A DNA stretch of 64,000 nt from Robertkochia flava (GTDB taxonomy: Bacteria > Bacteroidota > Bacteroidia > Flavobacteriales > Flavobacteriaceae), in the NCBI RefSeq assembly GCF_020166515.1, contig NZ_JAINZT010000004.1, positions 124,001 to 188,000 on the forward strand, written 5' to 3'. How positions within the stretch are numbered: the first letter of the stretch is position 1; each line of letters opens with the position of its first letter. A program made the position numbers and the translations under genes. The notes under the pieces are model-generated. The model worked only from the letters and a program-made list of their open reading frames with translations, had not been told where the DNA came from and ran no database searches. Below, piece after piece: positions 29,242-38,212 of this stretch.

Positions 29242-30516
29242 ATGAGAATTTCAGTTTTGCCAAATGTATTGGTTATAGCAGTTTTTTTGTGTATACATCT
29301 AACTGAAGCCCGGGCACAGGAAACCACCCAGCCTGAGAAAGATACTATAAACCTCGACCAAAAAATCGTTCCCCATGGGGATATTCGGGAAAAAAAGAGA
29401 CTTTCTACCGGAGAAGAGTTAACGAATGCTGATTTTCCCGGATCCTGGCCCATGTTCGGAACAGATTCCAGGATGAAGATCGGCGGTTACGTCAAAACCG
29501 ATGTAATCTATGATATCAATGGTTCAACCGATGATACACAGTTTTTAATGTCTACCATTCCGGTAAGGGGAGAACCCGAATATGGCAATGAAGGATACAT
29601 TAATCTTATGGCCCAGGAAACCCGGTTTAATATAGATGTAAGAAATGATAAGGGCAGTAAGATTCCTTTAAATCTTTTTATTGAGGGAGATTTCTTCTCT
29701 GAAGGGAACCGATTCAGGCTACGACATGCCTATGTGGTGGTTGGAGATTTTATCATCGGCCAAACATGGACAACCCTTTCTTTTTTAGAAGCATTGCCAT
29801 TTATAATCGATTTTGCCTCCGGGGATGCATTATTTGGCGGAAGAAGCGCTCAGATCCGATATCAAAAGCAATTGAGTAAACATCTTAAATTGGCCTTGGG
29901 TATAGAGAAGTTGAGCTTTCTCGGAGTAGATAATCCAAATGATTTACCCGGTAAGGCCTCTGCCCAATTGCCCTTATTTGCCACGCGATTAGACTATAGC
30001 TGGGGTAACGGAATTTTGTTCTTAGGTTCCAGTATTGGTCAAATCCGTTGGGATGGTGGGGCTGGTGGTCCTCGTTCCAATACAGCACAATTGTCATTTG
30101 TTATTGCAGGACGGCAATATTTGGGTGAGAATTCTTATGTTACCTGGAATTTGAGTAAGAGTAAGGGAGGGGGTGAAAATATTATGGCTTTTGCAGGGAG
30201 CCAGGCCAATGCGGTACTTACTGCAGATGGAAAACTTGAAACTATGCCGGCTACTTCTATTCTATTCGGGGCGATGCACAAATGGTCTCCGAAATGGTCC
30301 TCAAATTTTTCCTATGCCTATGGCTGGCTGGATGTGCCGGAAACCCGGGAAGGCTTCGCTTTGCAGGATGGAGGGATTGCGCACCTGAACTTAATTTACA
30401 GGTATTCCAAAAATATTTCTGCCGGTGTGGAGTTTATCTACGGAGAACAACGTACTTCCAATGAAGCCTATGGAAATGCAAGAAGGGTGCAGATGATGAT
30501 GAAGTTTGAGCTTTAG
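29242..30516 (+). CDS. DcaP-like outer-membrane porin, copy 2
   Basis: 424 residues with a signal peptide (MRISVLPNVLVIAVFLCIH..., cut near ARAQET). Paralogous to the preceding porin: MKIGGYVKTDVIYDINGS, AQETRFNIDVR, LFIEGDFF, LRHAYVVVGDFIIGQTWTTLS and DFASGDALFGGR. It differs in the loops that follow, and its mature N-terminus has an extra 40 or so residues (PEKDTINLDQKIVPHG). The last residue is Leu after KFE, less typical than copy 1. The 220-base gap with an inverted repeat suggests separate control or an attenuated read-through from the operon. Confidence 0.85.
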   Translation: MRISVLPNVLVIAVFLCIHLTEARAQETTQPEKDTINLDQKIVPHGDIREKKRLSTGEELTNADFPGSWPMFGTDSRMKIGGYVKTDVIYDINGSTDDTQFLMSTIPVRGEPEYGNEGYINLMAQETRFNIDVRNDKGSKIPLNLFIEGDFFSEGNRFRLRHAYVVVGDFIIGQTWTTLSFLEALPFIIDFASGDALFGGRSAQIRYQKQLSKHLKLALGIEKLSFLGVDNPNDLPGKASAQLPLFATRLDYSWGNGILFLGSSIGQIRWDGGAGGPRSNTAQLSFVIAGRQYLGENSYVTWNLSKSKGGGENIMAFAGSQANAVLTADGKLETMPATSILFGAMHKWSPKWSSNFSYAYGWLDVPETREGFALQDGGIAHLNLIYRYSKNISAGVEFIYGEQRTSNEAYGNARRVQMMMKFEL

Positions 30517-30600
30517 ACTGTGCCATCCAGGGGGCTTCTCAGCTACGCTTAAAGACTTCAACTAAAGAAAATACGATGGATAACAGGGAATGTCAAAAGC

Positions 30601-31059
30601 TTAAGGCATGTTATTCACCTTGATCGAATTTTTTATCGTCTCATATACCTTATTCTCCATATGGTAGATAACAGACTTCCATTTAGACCAGTATAAACCA
30701 ATAAAAAGTAAATACAAGGCATCACCAATGTATTCAATGGAGAAAAATTCTAAGGTCATTCGACCAAAATAGAAGCGAAAAGCAATTAATAACAAGGTTA
30801 TTAAAAGATCAATGGTTCTGCGCTGTAATTTCAATGTATTCGTGCTTTGATCAACTTTTACGGAATAGATGAAGCGATATCCTTTCCCAAGGAAAACACC
30901 CAGGAAAAGAAAGAGAATATAATACAAGGGGGTCATATACCTGTAAGCATCGTATAAAACGATCAGGGCCATGATCAGGATCAGGATTCTCAGGGTAATA
31001 TCCAGTCGCTGAATTTTTTTGTCGGCAATACTTTTTAAGACGGATCTTTTTTTACTCAT
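30601..31059 (-). CDS. Small membrane protein of unknown function
   Basis: 152 residues with four hydrophobic segments (ITLRILILIMALIVLYDAY, MTPLYYILFLFLGVFLG, IDLLITLLLIAFRFYFG, IGDALYLLFIGLYWSKW) separated by basic loops, and a basic N-terminus (MSKKRSVLKSIADKK). No domain is recognised. It reads divergently from cardiolipin synthase across a 147-base AT-rich gap. Confidence 0.6.
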   Translation of the reverse strand: MSKKRSVLKSIADKKIQRLDITLRILILIMALIVLYDAYRYMTPLYYILFLFLGVFLGKGYRFIYSVKVDQSTNTLKLQRRTIDLLITLLLIAFRFYFGRMTLEFFSIEYIGDALYLLFIGLYWSKWKSVIYHMENKVYETIKNSIKVNNMP

Positions 31060-31206
31060 GATAAAAAGTTGACAGGTTCATATGTAAATCAGCAGCTGTA
31101 CCCTTATCTTAAAAATACGAATAATTACCTCATAGAAGAAAGATTTGTAATTTACATAAATTGCAGATTAACAGTTAAATACGATTAATCTTTAAAAGGC
31201 TGAATT

Positions 31207-32652
31207 TTGGAAATCATCTGTTTAATTGCCTATGTACTGCTGCTGGTCTATACAGTACTCAGGATCCTGCTGGATACCGATTCTACCCCCAAAACCCTTG
31301 CCTACCTGTTGTTGGTTTTTCTTATTCCCGGCATTGGCATCATTGTTTATTTCGCTTTCGGAATTAATTACCGGCACCGAAAGACAGATTCCAGGGCGTA
31401 TGAGGCGCAGCGTGCTATCGATACCGATTTTTTAAAGGAGATTGATGACACTACTTTGGAGTTATTGGAATCGCACCGAAATCTTATAGGCCATTTTGAA
31501 CCGTTGGTTCATTTTCTCCGTGGTTTGGGGCAGGAATTTCTGGCTCCTGTGCGGTTAAGCCTGCTGGTGAACGGAGAAGAAAAATTTCCGGAAGTTCTGA
31601 GAGTGCTCGAAAAAGCGGAATATTTCATACATATGGAATATTATGCCTGGGAAAACGATGTTCGGGGGAACCAGATCAAGGAGGTGCTTTTAAATAAAGT
31701 TAAGGAAGGAGTGAAAATAAGGGTGCTCTATGATGACTTCGCCAGCAGCAAGATCAAAAAGAACATCGTAAGGGAATTGGAAAAGGCCGGGGTTCTCATC
31801 CATCCGAAGATCAGGGTAAAGCTCAGGCAATTTGCCAACCGCCTTAATCATAGGGATCACCGAAAAATTATTATTGTAGACGGTAAAGCAGGCTTTGTAG
31901 GGGGGATCAATATATCAGACCGGTATGATAATTCGATCGATACGGGGCTTTACTGGCGGGATACCCACGTTAAAGTCGAAGGTGCACTGGTGAATAGTCT
32001 GCAAAGGCATTTTATTGTTAGCTGGAATAGCAGTGCGCCTGAAGGATTATCTTTTAGTGAGGTATTATTCCCCGGGATAAAGACCGATTCTCAGTACGGT
32101 ATTGCAACGGTCGGTCAAATGGTTGCCGGAGGCCCGATATACCCTGTGTCTAATATTATGCTCAGCTATATGCGAATTTTTACCCTGGCAAGGGAACGCT
32201 TATACATTACCAACCCCTATTTTATACCTAATGAAAGTATTATCAATGCCTTATGTCAGGCTGCTATTTCCGGGGTGGATGTACGGATCATGGTTCCCGA
32301 AAAATCGGATTCGGCTATTGTCGGGGCTGCTTCCCGCTATTATTTTAAAGAATTATTAAATGCAGGAGTGCGTATTTTTCTTTATAAAAAAGGATTTGTT
32401 CACGCCAAGACCGTCGTCGCCGATACAGGATTAAGTGTGGTGGGGACGGCAAACATGGATATTCGCAGTTTCGACCTGAATTTTGAAATAATGTCGGTGC
32501 TCTACGGGAAGGAATTTGCGCTGCAAATGGAAACGATGTTTTTGAATGATCTTGAAGATTGTTCTGAGGTCATCCCCGAAGAGTGGTACTCGATGGGAAT
32601 CGGTAAAAGACTGGTATATGCCGTAGCCAGGTTAATTTCCGCATTTCTCTAA
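31207..32652 (+). CDS. cls: Cardiolipin synthase, TTG start
   Basis: 481 residues; joins phosphatidylglycerol molecules into cardiolipin at the inner membrane. Two N-terminal hydrophobic segments (ICLIAYVLLLVYTVLRILL; TLAYLLLVFLIPGIGIIVYFAFG) form the PLDc_N region, then two phospholipase D motifs: HRDHRKIIIVDG (first HKD) and HAKTVVADTGLSVVGTANMD (second HKD). The start is TTG 31207: no in-frame ATG or GTG precedes the first membrane segment, and the next Met would remove it. It is a single-gene unit. Confidence 0.92.
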   Translation: MEIICLIAYVLLLVYTVLRILLDTDSTPKTLAYLLLVFLIPGIGIIVYFAFGINYRHRKTDSRAYEAQRAIDTDFLKEIDDTTLELLESHRNLIGHFEPLVHFLRGLGQEFLAPVRLSLLVNGEEKFPEVLRVLEKAEYFIHMEYYAWENDVRGNQIKEVLLNKVKEGVKIRVLYDDFASSKIKKNIVRELEKAGVLIHPKIRVKLRQFANRLNHRDHRKIIIVDGKAGFVGGINISDRYDNSIDTGLYWRDTHVKVEGALVNSLQRHFIVSWNSSAPEGLSFSEVLFPGIKTDSQYGIATVGQMVAGGPIYPVSNIMLSYMRIFTLARERLYITNPYFIPNESIINALCQAAISGVDVRIMVPEKSDSAIVGAASRYYFKELLNAGVRIFLYKKGFVHAKTVVADTGLSVVGTANMDIRSFDLNFEIMSVLYGKEFALQMETMFLNDLEDCSEVIPEEWYSMGIGKRLVYAVARLISAFL

Positions 32653-33263
32653 AGACATTACATCTTTTAAAGCTTATTCCGAGCTCTTAATGTGGCCACA
32701 CATCATTGAATATTTTCTCATGTGGGAGGTAGCATGCCTGTCATTTCCTGAAATGATCATCATGGTAACCCCATTGGTATGTACCCGGGAGAGTCAGGTT
32801 TAGTCAGCTCAATTTGCCATAGGAAACAAACTGCCTGGAATATATGTTTAAAGGGTACGTAAGTCCGTATTAAAGATCGGGGAGCCGACATCCGGGATGT
32901 TACAGGGGGTGGAAGATTGCAATCCTGATCTAAATGATTTTTTAAAAAGCCAGTGTCATGAATCCCATGTTCACATGATCTATCAAAAGAAGTCTTATTG
33001 GGTTTAATTAGAGTTTTCAGTAATCTGTTATACCCACTTTCTGAACAGTAATGAAAGCGATGCATGCCAATGGTTTAAAATTTATTAGAATACCGCATTG
33101 CTTTGCTATATGGTTAAAGAGGGTTAATTGACTGATAATAAATATTTAACAGGAGATACAGGGGGGGGCTGTGAATTTTTAACTAGCTTTACATGGATAC
33201 CCTAACTATTACCTGTTATTTATGGATTGATGAAATTTTTATAAACTTAAAATCAGTAAAAAA
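32653..33263. other. 611-base stretch without a recognisable gene
   Basis: No gene could be supported. A minus-strand open frame (32760-33065) has unlikely composition and no domain. Just upstream of 33264 the bases TAGCTTTA (33184-33191) are one mismatch from a -7 box. Confidence 0.4.
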
Positions 33264-33596
33264 ATGGGAGTGAATTATCAGGTAAACATGGCAGGGTTCG
33301 ACATTTCAAGAGCCTACAGACAATTTCAAAGGGCCGACAAGGCTTTCTGGAAGGAACACGACGGAACTGCGGAAAGGCATCTTAAAAAGGCGCTCGAGTT
33401 ATTGGCTACAGCATATGACCATATGGTAAAAGCGGAAGAAGATGCTATTGTCAAGGCAGGTAATGAAATCGGGAAAGGAAATGATGAACTCGACAAATGT
33501 ATTAATGCCCTGGCTAATGGTAAAGAAGACCACGCAGAAACCCAATATGAGAAGGCCTTAGAACACTATAGTAAAGCTCTGGATTTGGTTGAATAA
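33264..33596 (+). CDS. Small all-helical protein, unknown
   Basis: 110 residues with no signal or membrane segment. It consists of helices in a TPR-like rhythm: ISRAYRQFQRADKAFW, GTAERHLKKALELLATAYDHM, DELDKCINALANGKEDHAETQ and YEKALEHYSKALDLVE, the last close to the TPR consensus. It may be a small adaptor or a stress-related helical protein; function is unknown. A very strong terminator follows, so it is monocistronic and probably well expressed. Confidence 0.75.
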   Translation: MGVNYQVNMAGFDISRAYRQFQRADKAFWKEHDGTAERHLKKALELLATAYDHMVKAEEDAIVKAGNEIGKGNDELDKCINALANGKEDHAETQYEKALEHYSKALDLVE

Positions 33597-33660
33597 GGGC
33601 TTAATAAGTGTGTTTTAAATAAAAAAGAACAGCTTTAATTATTGTTTAAAAGTTAATAAG

Positions 33661-33710
33661 ACCTGTCAGGACAAAATGTTGATGAGCGTTTTGTTCTGAC
33701 GGGTTTTTTT
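33661..33710 (+). terminator. Strong rho-independent terminator
   Basis: Arms 33661-33676 and 33689-33704 pair over 16 bp with a few G-T pairs and a 12-base loop, running into TTTTTTT. Confidence 0.9.
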
Positions 33711-33781
33711 AATGAATTGTTTAGAGCAACGAGTACGCGTTTTTCTATATCCATGGAAGGTAAAGGCAAAAGCAGTTTCAG

Positions 33782-33895
33782 ATGAATTTATACTTACCAA
33801 ATTGGAACCTCAAAGGGGGTATTGGGGAAAGTATCATCATGGCCATTATTAATGGAAAGGACATTGCTTCTCAAATGGGAGGTGTGCTTTTTTAG
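33782..33895 (+). pseudogene. 37-codon frame resembling the C-terminus of an FAD-dependent oxidoreductase
   Basis: From ATG 33782 it reads MNLYLPNWNLKGGIGESI then IMAIINGKDIASQMGG, ending LF-stop at 33893-33895. Glycine-rich 'GG-I-G-x-x-I' plus 'NGK-x-IA' is the way many FAD-dependent dehydrogenases end. No homologous body precedes it; a stop lies seven codons upstream. It could be the tail of a deleted gene or chance. Confidence 0.3.
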
Positions 33896-33969
33896 AATTC
33901 TGAAGATGTTGACGCGGTTACCCGGGAAAAGCCCTCTTCCCTACGTACCTGAACTTCACATTAGAAACT

Positions 33970-33996
33970 AAAAAAAGGGGGCCTCAGGCCCCCTTT
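33970..33996 (-). terminator. Terminator of the serine hydrolase gene
   Basis: AAAGGGGGCC (33974-33983) and GGCCCCCTTT (33987-33996) form a 10-bp stem with a TCA loop. Read on the minus strand, a run of seven T follows. It begins six bases beyond the stop at 34002. Confidence 0.9.
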
Positions 33997-34001
33997 GAAA
34001 A

Positions 34002-35141
34002 TTATAGCTGTTGTGCTGCAATACGGTCGTAGAGTTGTCTGCCTAATTCCGAAAGGAAGGGAATACCCACTTCGTCGTACTCGTATTTATTGTCGTTGTA
34101 GATGCCATCTTCATTGACGTGGATGGTGGCAGTAAGAATAAACTCAACTTCGTTCTTTTCATCTCTTATATAGGAACAATCGGTGAGGTAGCCATAGGCA
34201 TAACCTACTTTATTGTAGATCTTTATGTGCTCCGGGATGGGATCTTTACGGTCTCCAAACATAAAGAATTTTACATAGCTGTCGTAGTATTCTTCCCTGT
34301 CATAACCCTGGGTATAGGGAGGCGCATGCATGGCGTTGAGCACAAAATCCCGGTCTTCCGGGGTAAGGGCAAAGGCTTCTTCCTCCGGGAAATTTTCCGG
34401 GAAGATCACCCGTTTCATCAGGTTATGAAGACTTTGAACAGGAAGGTAGTTTTTCCGGGAAAAATCCATAGGTTCCATGATCAGGCTATCTCCGTCATAA
34501 TATCCCTTTCCTTTCATGACCTTCTCTATTTCCAGGGGTGTTACAGGAGAACTGGTGGTGCCCGGCCATTCGGCTACCGTGCTGTCATTTAAATAAAAGA
34601 TCAGCGGCCTGGTCCGGAGTTCATCTGCATTATCGGTAGAAAGCCGGTGCGCAATACGTGCAGGGCCGATGTATTTTTGTTCAAGTTGATTATTGATATA
34701 GTCCTTTCCGAGGAATTCAAATAACCGGTTATACGCCTCATTGTCACTCACGGCAAAGATCTTGCTTACCTCTGCTCTTAATGTGGTTTCCACACTGTCT
34801 CCTTCAACAAAGAAACGGGAGGTGCTATTTATGCTATCGTTATTCGCGATCTTTTCCAGGGCGAGCAGGGCTATGGGGAACTTTACCGAGCTGGCAGGGT
34901 AAAAATATTGGTTGGATTGAACCTGGAAGGAATCGTCCTTAAAAATCACGGAATCGCCTTTGCGTTCAATTTGCGAAAAAAGGATTTGTACTTCGTAGGC
35001 TTCGGGATCCTTCATGACCTGCCGGATCTGTGGAGCATCTACCGACAAAGCCGACGCCAAAGCAGATTGATCTTCGGTGCGTTTACACGAAAAGCTTAAA
35101 GGCAGCAACAGGAGCAGTGCTGCCCTGAAAGATAGAGTCAT
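34002..35141 (-). CDS. Lipoprotein serine hydrolase of the beta-lactamase/penicillin-binding fold
   Basis: 379 residues; lipoprotein signal with Cys19 (LSFSC-KRTED). Active-site motifs: Ser84-S-V-Lys87 (PASSVKFPIA), Ser-Asp-Asn (VSDNEAYNRLFEF) and Lys-x-Gly (NKVGYAYGYLTD). The whole domain resembles class A beta-lactamase-like proteins (PF13354 type) often annotated 'serine hydrolase'. The C-terminal half has long insertions (NFPEEEAFALTPEDRDF, YDREEYYDSYVKFF). A cell-wall or amide hydrolase is as likely as a beta-lactamase. It has its own terminator and follows the thioredoxin-like gene by 53 bases, so both may form one operon. It is not a close copy of the beta-lactamase-like protein at 22004. 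Confidence 0.8.
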   Translation of the reverse strand: MTLSFRAALLLLLPLSFSCKRTEDQSALASALSVDAPQIRQVMKDPEAYEVQILFSQIERKGDSVIFKDDSFQVQSNQYFYPASSVKFPIALLALEKIANNDSINSTSRFFVEGDSVETTLRAEVSKIFAVSDNEAYNRLFEFLGKDYINNQLEQKYIGPARIAHRLSTDNADELRTRPLIFYLNDSTVAEWPGTTSSPVTPLEIEKVMKGKGYYDGDSLIMEPMDFSRKNYLPVQSLHNLMKRVIFPENFPEEEAFALTPEDRDFVLNAMHAPPYTQGYDREEYYDSYVKFFMFGDRKDPIPEHIKIYNKVGYAYGYLTDCSYIRDEKNEVEFILTATIHVNEDGIYNDNKYEYDEVGIPFLSELGRQLYDRIAAQQL

Positions 35142-35194
35142 ATAGTAAAAAATTTAAGTTGGTAAGATGGATGTATTCATGAAACAGCAGCCGT

Positions 35195-35716
35195 TTATTT
35201 TCCGGAGCCTTTGGCCTGGTAATCGGCCCATTTGGTATGAAGGAAAATGTCATCGCCAAAGTAACGGGCAATTTGAAGAAATTCATCGGCTTCCCTGTAC
35301 CCGGGTACAGGAGATAACAATTCCTGTTTTTCATTCATAAAGACTTCCGAGGGATAACTGAGCCTTCCCTGGAGCAGGGCATATGCCAGTTCGTGAAAAC
35401 CTCTTTTTCCCTGGGCCTGAAAAGTGAAAACCTTCTCCTTGTATTCGACCGCTTCCCTGGATTCGGCATCGAATTTTACCATATAAAAGTTTTCATTCAT
35501 ATAGGCAGCTACCTCAGGATCGCTGAAGGTGGTGGCATCCATTTTTTTACACCATCCGCACCAGTCTGTATAGACGTCAACAAAGATCTTTTTGGGTTTA
35601 CTATCGGTGGTTGACCTTTCAATGGCTTCTTCCCAGCTCATCCAGGATATCTCCTGGGCCTGAATGCCAAAGGTGAGGAATACAAAGACGACGGTGATTA
35701 CATATGGTAATTTCAT
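35195..35716 (-). CDS. Periplasmic thioredoxin-fold protein (DUF255/thioredoxin_7 type)
   Basis: 173 residues. Signal peptide ends GIQAQEI; then a thioredoxin fold with the redox motif Cys53-G-W-Cys56 (YTDWCGWCKKMD), TFSDPEVAAYMNENFYMVKFDAE and YPSEVFMNEKQELL, which provides the cis-Pro. Such proteins reduce or repair disulfides outside the cytoplasm. It lies downstream of lysA with a terminator between, so it starts its own unit with the serine hydrolase. Confidence 0.85.
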   Translation of the reverse strand: MKLPYVITVVFVFLTFGIQAQEISWMSWEEAIERSTTDSKPKKIFVDVYTDWCGWCKKMDATTFSDPEVAAYMNENFYMVKFDAESREAVEYKEKVFTFQAQGKRGFHELAYALLQGRLSYPSEVFMNEKQELLSPVPGYREADEFLQIARYFGDDIFLHTKWADYQAKGSGK

Positions 35717-35740
35717 GTGGGGTAATTTTTGCTAAAGATA

Positions 35741-35771
35741 ATAAAAAAGGAAATGGCCCCGAAGGGCCATT
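35741..35771 (-). terminator. Terminator of lysA
   Basis: AATGGCCC (35752-35759) and GGGCCATT (35764-35771) pair around CGAA. On the minus strand the stem is followed by TCCTTTTTTAT. Confidence 0.85.
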
Positions 35772-35789
35772 GTATACTGGTGAGGTATG

Positions 35790-37031
35790 TTATTTTTGTG
35801 CGGAAGCTTCCACTTTCTTCTTAACCGTAAAGTCCACCTGAACCTGGTTCCTGAGCAGGTCTTCAAAACGTTCCCGTTTCCTGATCAGATGGGCTTTGCC
35901 ATTGTACCATAATACCTCTGCAGGCCGGTACCTCGAATTGTAGTTGCTCGCCATGGAGAAGCAATAGGCTCCGGCATTGCGGAAACACAGCAGATCGCCT
36001 TCGTTGATCTCTGCGATTCTGCGATTATTGGCAAAGGTGTCGGTTTCACAGATATAACCAACCACCGAATAAAAGCGCTCTTTTCCCTCCGGATTCGAGA
36101 GATTAAATATATGATGGTAGGAATTGTAGAACATCGGACGGATCAGGTGATTGAATCCTGAGTCTACCTGGGCGAACACGGTGGAGGTGGTTTGTTTTAC
36201 CACGTTAACCTTGGTAATAAAATACCCGGCTTCACTCACTAGGAACTTGCCCGGTTCGAATGCCAGGGTTAATTCTTTTCCGGTTTCCTTGCAAAAGGCA
36301 TTGAACTTTTCAGTGAGCTTGGTACCCAGTTCCTCGATATCTGTTTCAATGTCGTTGGGTTTGTAGGGAACCTTGAATCCGCTTCCGAAATCCAGAAATT
36401 CCAGGTTGTCAAAATGTTTGGCCGTATCGAAAAGGATCTCTGAGGCATAAAGGAAAACTTCGATATCCAGGATGTCACTTCCTGTGTGCATGTGAATGCC
36501 GTTAATGTGCATCCCTGTGTTCTCTACAATGCGCAGCAGGTGAGGCATCTGATGGATGCTGATCCCGAATTTGGAATCGATATGTCCTACCGAGATGTTT
36601 GCATTTCCTCCAGCCATGACGTGTGGATTGATCCGAATACACACGGGTACTTTCGGGTGTTTACTTCCGAATTGCTCAAGGATGGAAAGGTTGTCAATAT
36701 TGATCTGTACCCCTTTTTTAGCTACCATCTCAATTTCCTCCATGGATACCCCGTTTGGAGTGTAAATGATGGAATCCGGTGAAAACCCGGCCAACAGCCC
36801 CATCTCCACCTCCTGTATGGAAACCGTGTCCAGTCCGCTTCCCAGGGAATTCATGAGTTTGAGAATGGAAATATTGGAAAGGGCCTTGGCAGCATAGTTC
36901 AAACGCAGTTTGGATACTCCGCTAAAGGCGCTGGTTAATCGGTGATATTGAGATGCTATCTTGTCTGCATCATAAACGTAAACAGGGCTTCCGTGCTCCT
37001 GAGCAATGTTGAGTAAATCGCTGTTATTCAT
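35790..37031 (-). CDS. lysA: Diaminopimelate decarboxylase
   Basis: 413 residues; last step of lysine synthesis, decarboxylating meso-diaminopimelate with PLP. PLP-binding Lys49 in NYAAKALSN, HMHTGSDI, the GSGF phosphate-binding loop (DFGSGFKVPY), EPGKFLVSEAG and the substrate-site Cys in GYICETDTFA are present. A single-gene transcription unit, divergent from the Lon-domain gene. The terminal KKKVEASAQK is a short basic tail. dapD of the same pathway is at 61511, far away. Confidence 0.93.
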   Translation of the reverse strand: MNNSDLLNIAQEHGSPVYVYDADKIASQYHRLTSAFSGVSKLRLNYAAKALSNISILKLMNSLGSGLDTVSIQEVEMGLLAGFSPDSIIYTPNGVSMEEIEMVAKKGVQINIDNLSILEQFGSKHPKVPVCIRINPHVMAGGNANISVGHIDSKFGISIHQMPHLLRIVENTGMHINGIHMHTGSDILDIEVFLYASEILFDTAKHFDNLEFLDFGSGFKVPYKPNDIETDIEELGTKLTEKFNAFCKETGKELTLAFEPGKFLVSEAGYFITKVNVVKQTTSTVFAQVDSGFNHLIRPMFYNSYHHIFNLSNPEGKERFYSVVGYICETDTFANNRRIAEINEGDLLCFRNAGAYCFSMASNYNSRYRPAEVLWYNGKAHLIRKRERFEDLLRNQVQVDFTVKKKVEASAQK

Positions 37032-37165
37032 TTTTGAACTATTATCTTGACGCTAAAATAGTATGGTTAAATGAGCTTTTGAAAAAATATTTTCAATAAC
37101 ATAATAATAAAACAAATTGTTACAAATACAACAATTTGAAGACTGTATATCATGAGTTTTATTGT

Positions 37166-37173
37166 TAGCTTTG
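37166..37173 (+). promoter_or_regulatory. -7 box (TAGCTTTG) before the Lon-domain gene
   Basis: It matches TAnnTTTG and ends 13 bases before the ATG at 37187. The -33 side is poor (CTG at 37143-37145). Confidence 0.5.
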
Positions 37174-37186
37174 TAAGTATCAGATT

Positions 37187-37834
37187 ATGAATGATATACT
37201 CCCTCTTTTTCCGTTGCAGATCGTAGTTTTTCCCGAAGACCGGCTGCCTTTGCATGTATTTGAAGATCGCTACCGGGAGCTCGTCAGGGATTGCCGTGAC
37301 GGGAAAGGCACTTTTGGGATCCCTACCTATATTGACGGGGGGTTGGGGTTCGGGAGTGAGGTCACTATAGACAGCGTGGTTAAGGAGTACGATACCGGGA
37401 AGTTCGATATTATTTGCGAAGCGACCCGGGCATTTCGAATCCTTGAATTTCACAATCCTCAACCCGGAAAATTATATTCAGGAGGTGTGGTGGAGTACCT
37501 GGACAATATTGAGGATGGGCAGGACAGTCAGCGTCAGCGGGTAGTGCGCTTAATTCGCACTTTGTATAAGGAGATCGGGGTGAGTTACAAGGTGGTTCCT
37601 GCATCCAGGTTCAGGTCATTTCAATACGCCCACAAGGTCGGATTTAATCTCAAGGAAGAATACCAAATGCTTCAGATGACCAGTGAGGCCGAGCGCTTGC
37701 TCTATCTGGAAACCCACCTCGAGCGTATTCTCCCCATCATAAGACAGGTCAATTCCACTAAAAAGCTCATAGGAATGAACGGGCATTTCAGGAATTACGA
37801 TCCTTTGGATTTCAAGGATTTTAAGCTGCATTGA
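37187..37834 (+). CDS. Lon substrate-binding-domain protein (stand-alone)
   Basis: 215 residues. It opens with ILPLFPLQIVVFPEDRLPLHVFEDRY, split by family rule: LPLFPLQIVVFP is the classic start of the Lon N-terminal domain (PF02190). The AAA and protease domains of Lon are absent, as usual for this stand-alone family of YcaM/crbn-like proteins. The C-terminal part is helical (QMTSEAERLLYLETHLERILPIIRQV). Function is not established; perhaps substrate or peptide binding. Confidence 0.85.
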   Translation: MNDILPLFPLQIVVFPEDRLPLHVFEDRYRELVRDCRDGKGTFGIPTYIDGGLGFGSEVTIDSVVKEYDTGKFDIICEATRAFRILEFHNPQPGKLYSGGVVEYLDNIEDGQDSQRQRVVRLIRTLYKEIGVSYKVVPASRFRSFQYAHKVGFNLKEEYQMLQMTSEAERLLYLETHLERILPIIRQVNSTKKLIGMNGHFRNYDPLDFKDFKLH

Positions 37835-38151
37835 TCTGAGATAGGTTAGAAGACGGGGTGCAGTTTGCTCATTACCCGTGTAGCGGGGTAATCAGGTGTC
37901 GGGTAACAGTGTGATTTTTAGAAGCCAATGGTCCCCGATCTTTCACTATACTTTAAATTATTCTTTCCCTGTACGCATTCAGGAATGCAGACGGCAACTG
38001 CATGGGGGTAGATCCACATGAGCGGGAAAATTCGCAGGTGCATTCAAGTGCTGGGAAACCGTCTTTTCCGTTCAGACCAGGATGACGTTTCAGTCTATTA
38101 TCCTTCTTCGTTCTTCATTCTTTTCTCCCGCTAATATGAATCAGGAAATAA
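37835..38151. other. Intergenic region before sucC
   Basis: No gene. It contains one short hairpin (ATTACCC 37871-37877 with GGGTAAT 37886-37892) with no T-run directly after, possibly a weak terminator for the preceding gene. Confidence 0.4.
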
Positions 38152-38183
38152 TTGGTATTATAAACTTGCTTTTGTTACTTTTG
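38152..38183 (+). promoter_or_regulatory. Bacteroidota-type promoter of sucC
   Basis: TTG at 38152-38154, 21 bases, then TACTTTTG at 38176-38183. This is the consensus -33/-7 arrangement of the primary sigma factor in this phylum; the start codon is 30 bases on. Confidence 0.7.
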
Positions 38184-38212
38184 TTTCCGCTTAAAATTTA
38201 CAAGAAATCGTT

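Noticed and set aside
32760-33065. Minus-strand 101-codon frame
   Set aside because: Rich in Pro, His and Cys with no pattern, no leader and no domain; judged chance.
37871-37892. Hairpin after the Lon-domain gene as terminator
   Set aside because: Seven-base stem without a following T-run; kept only as a note.
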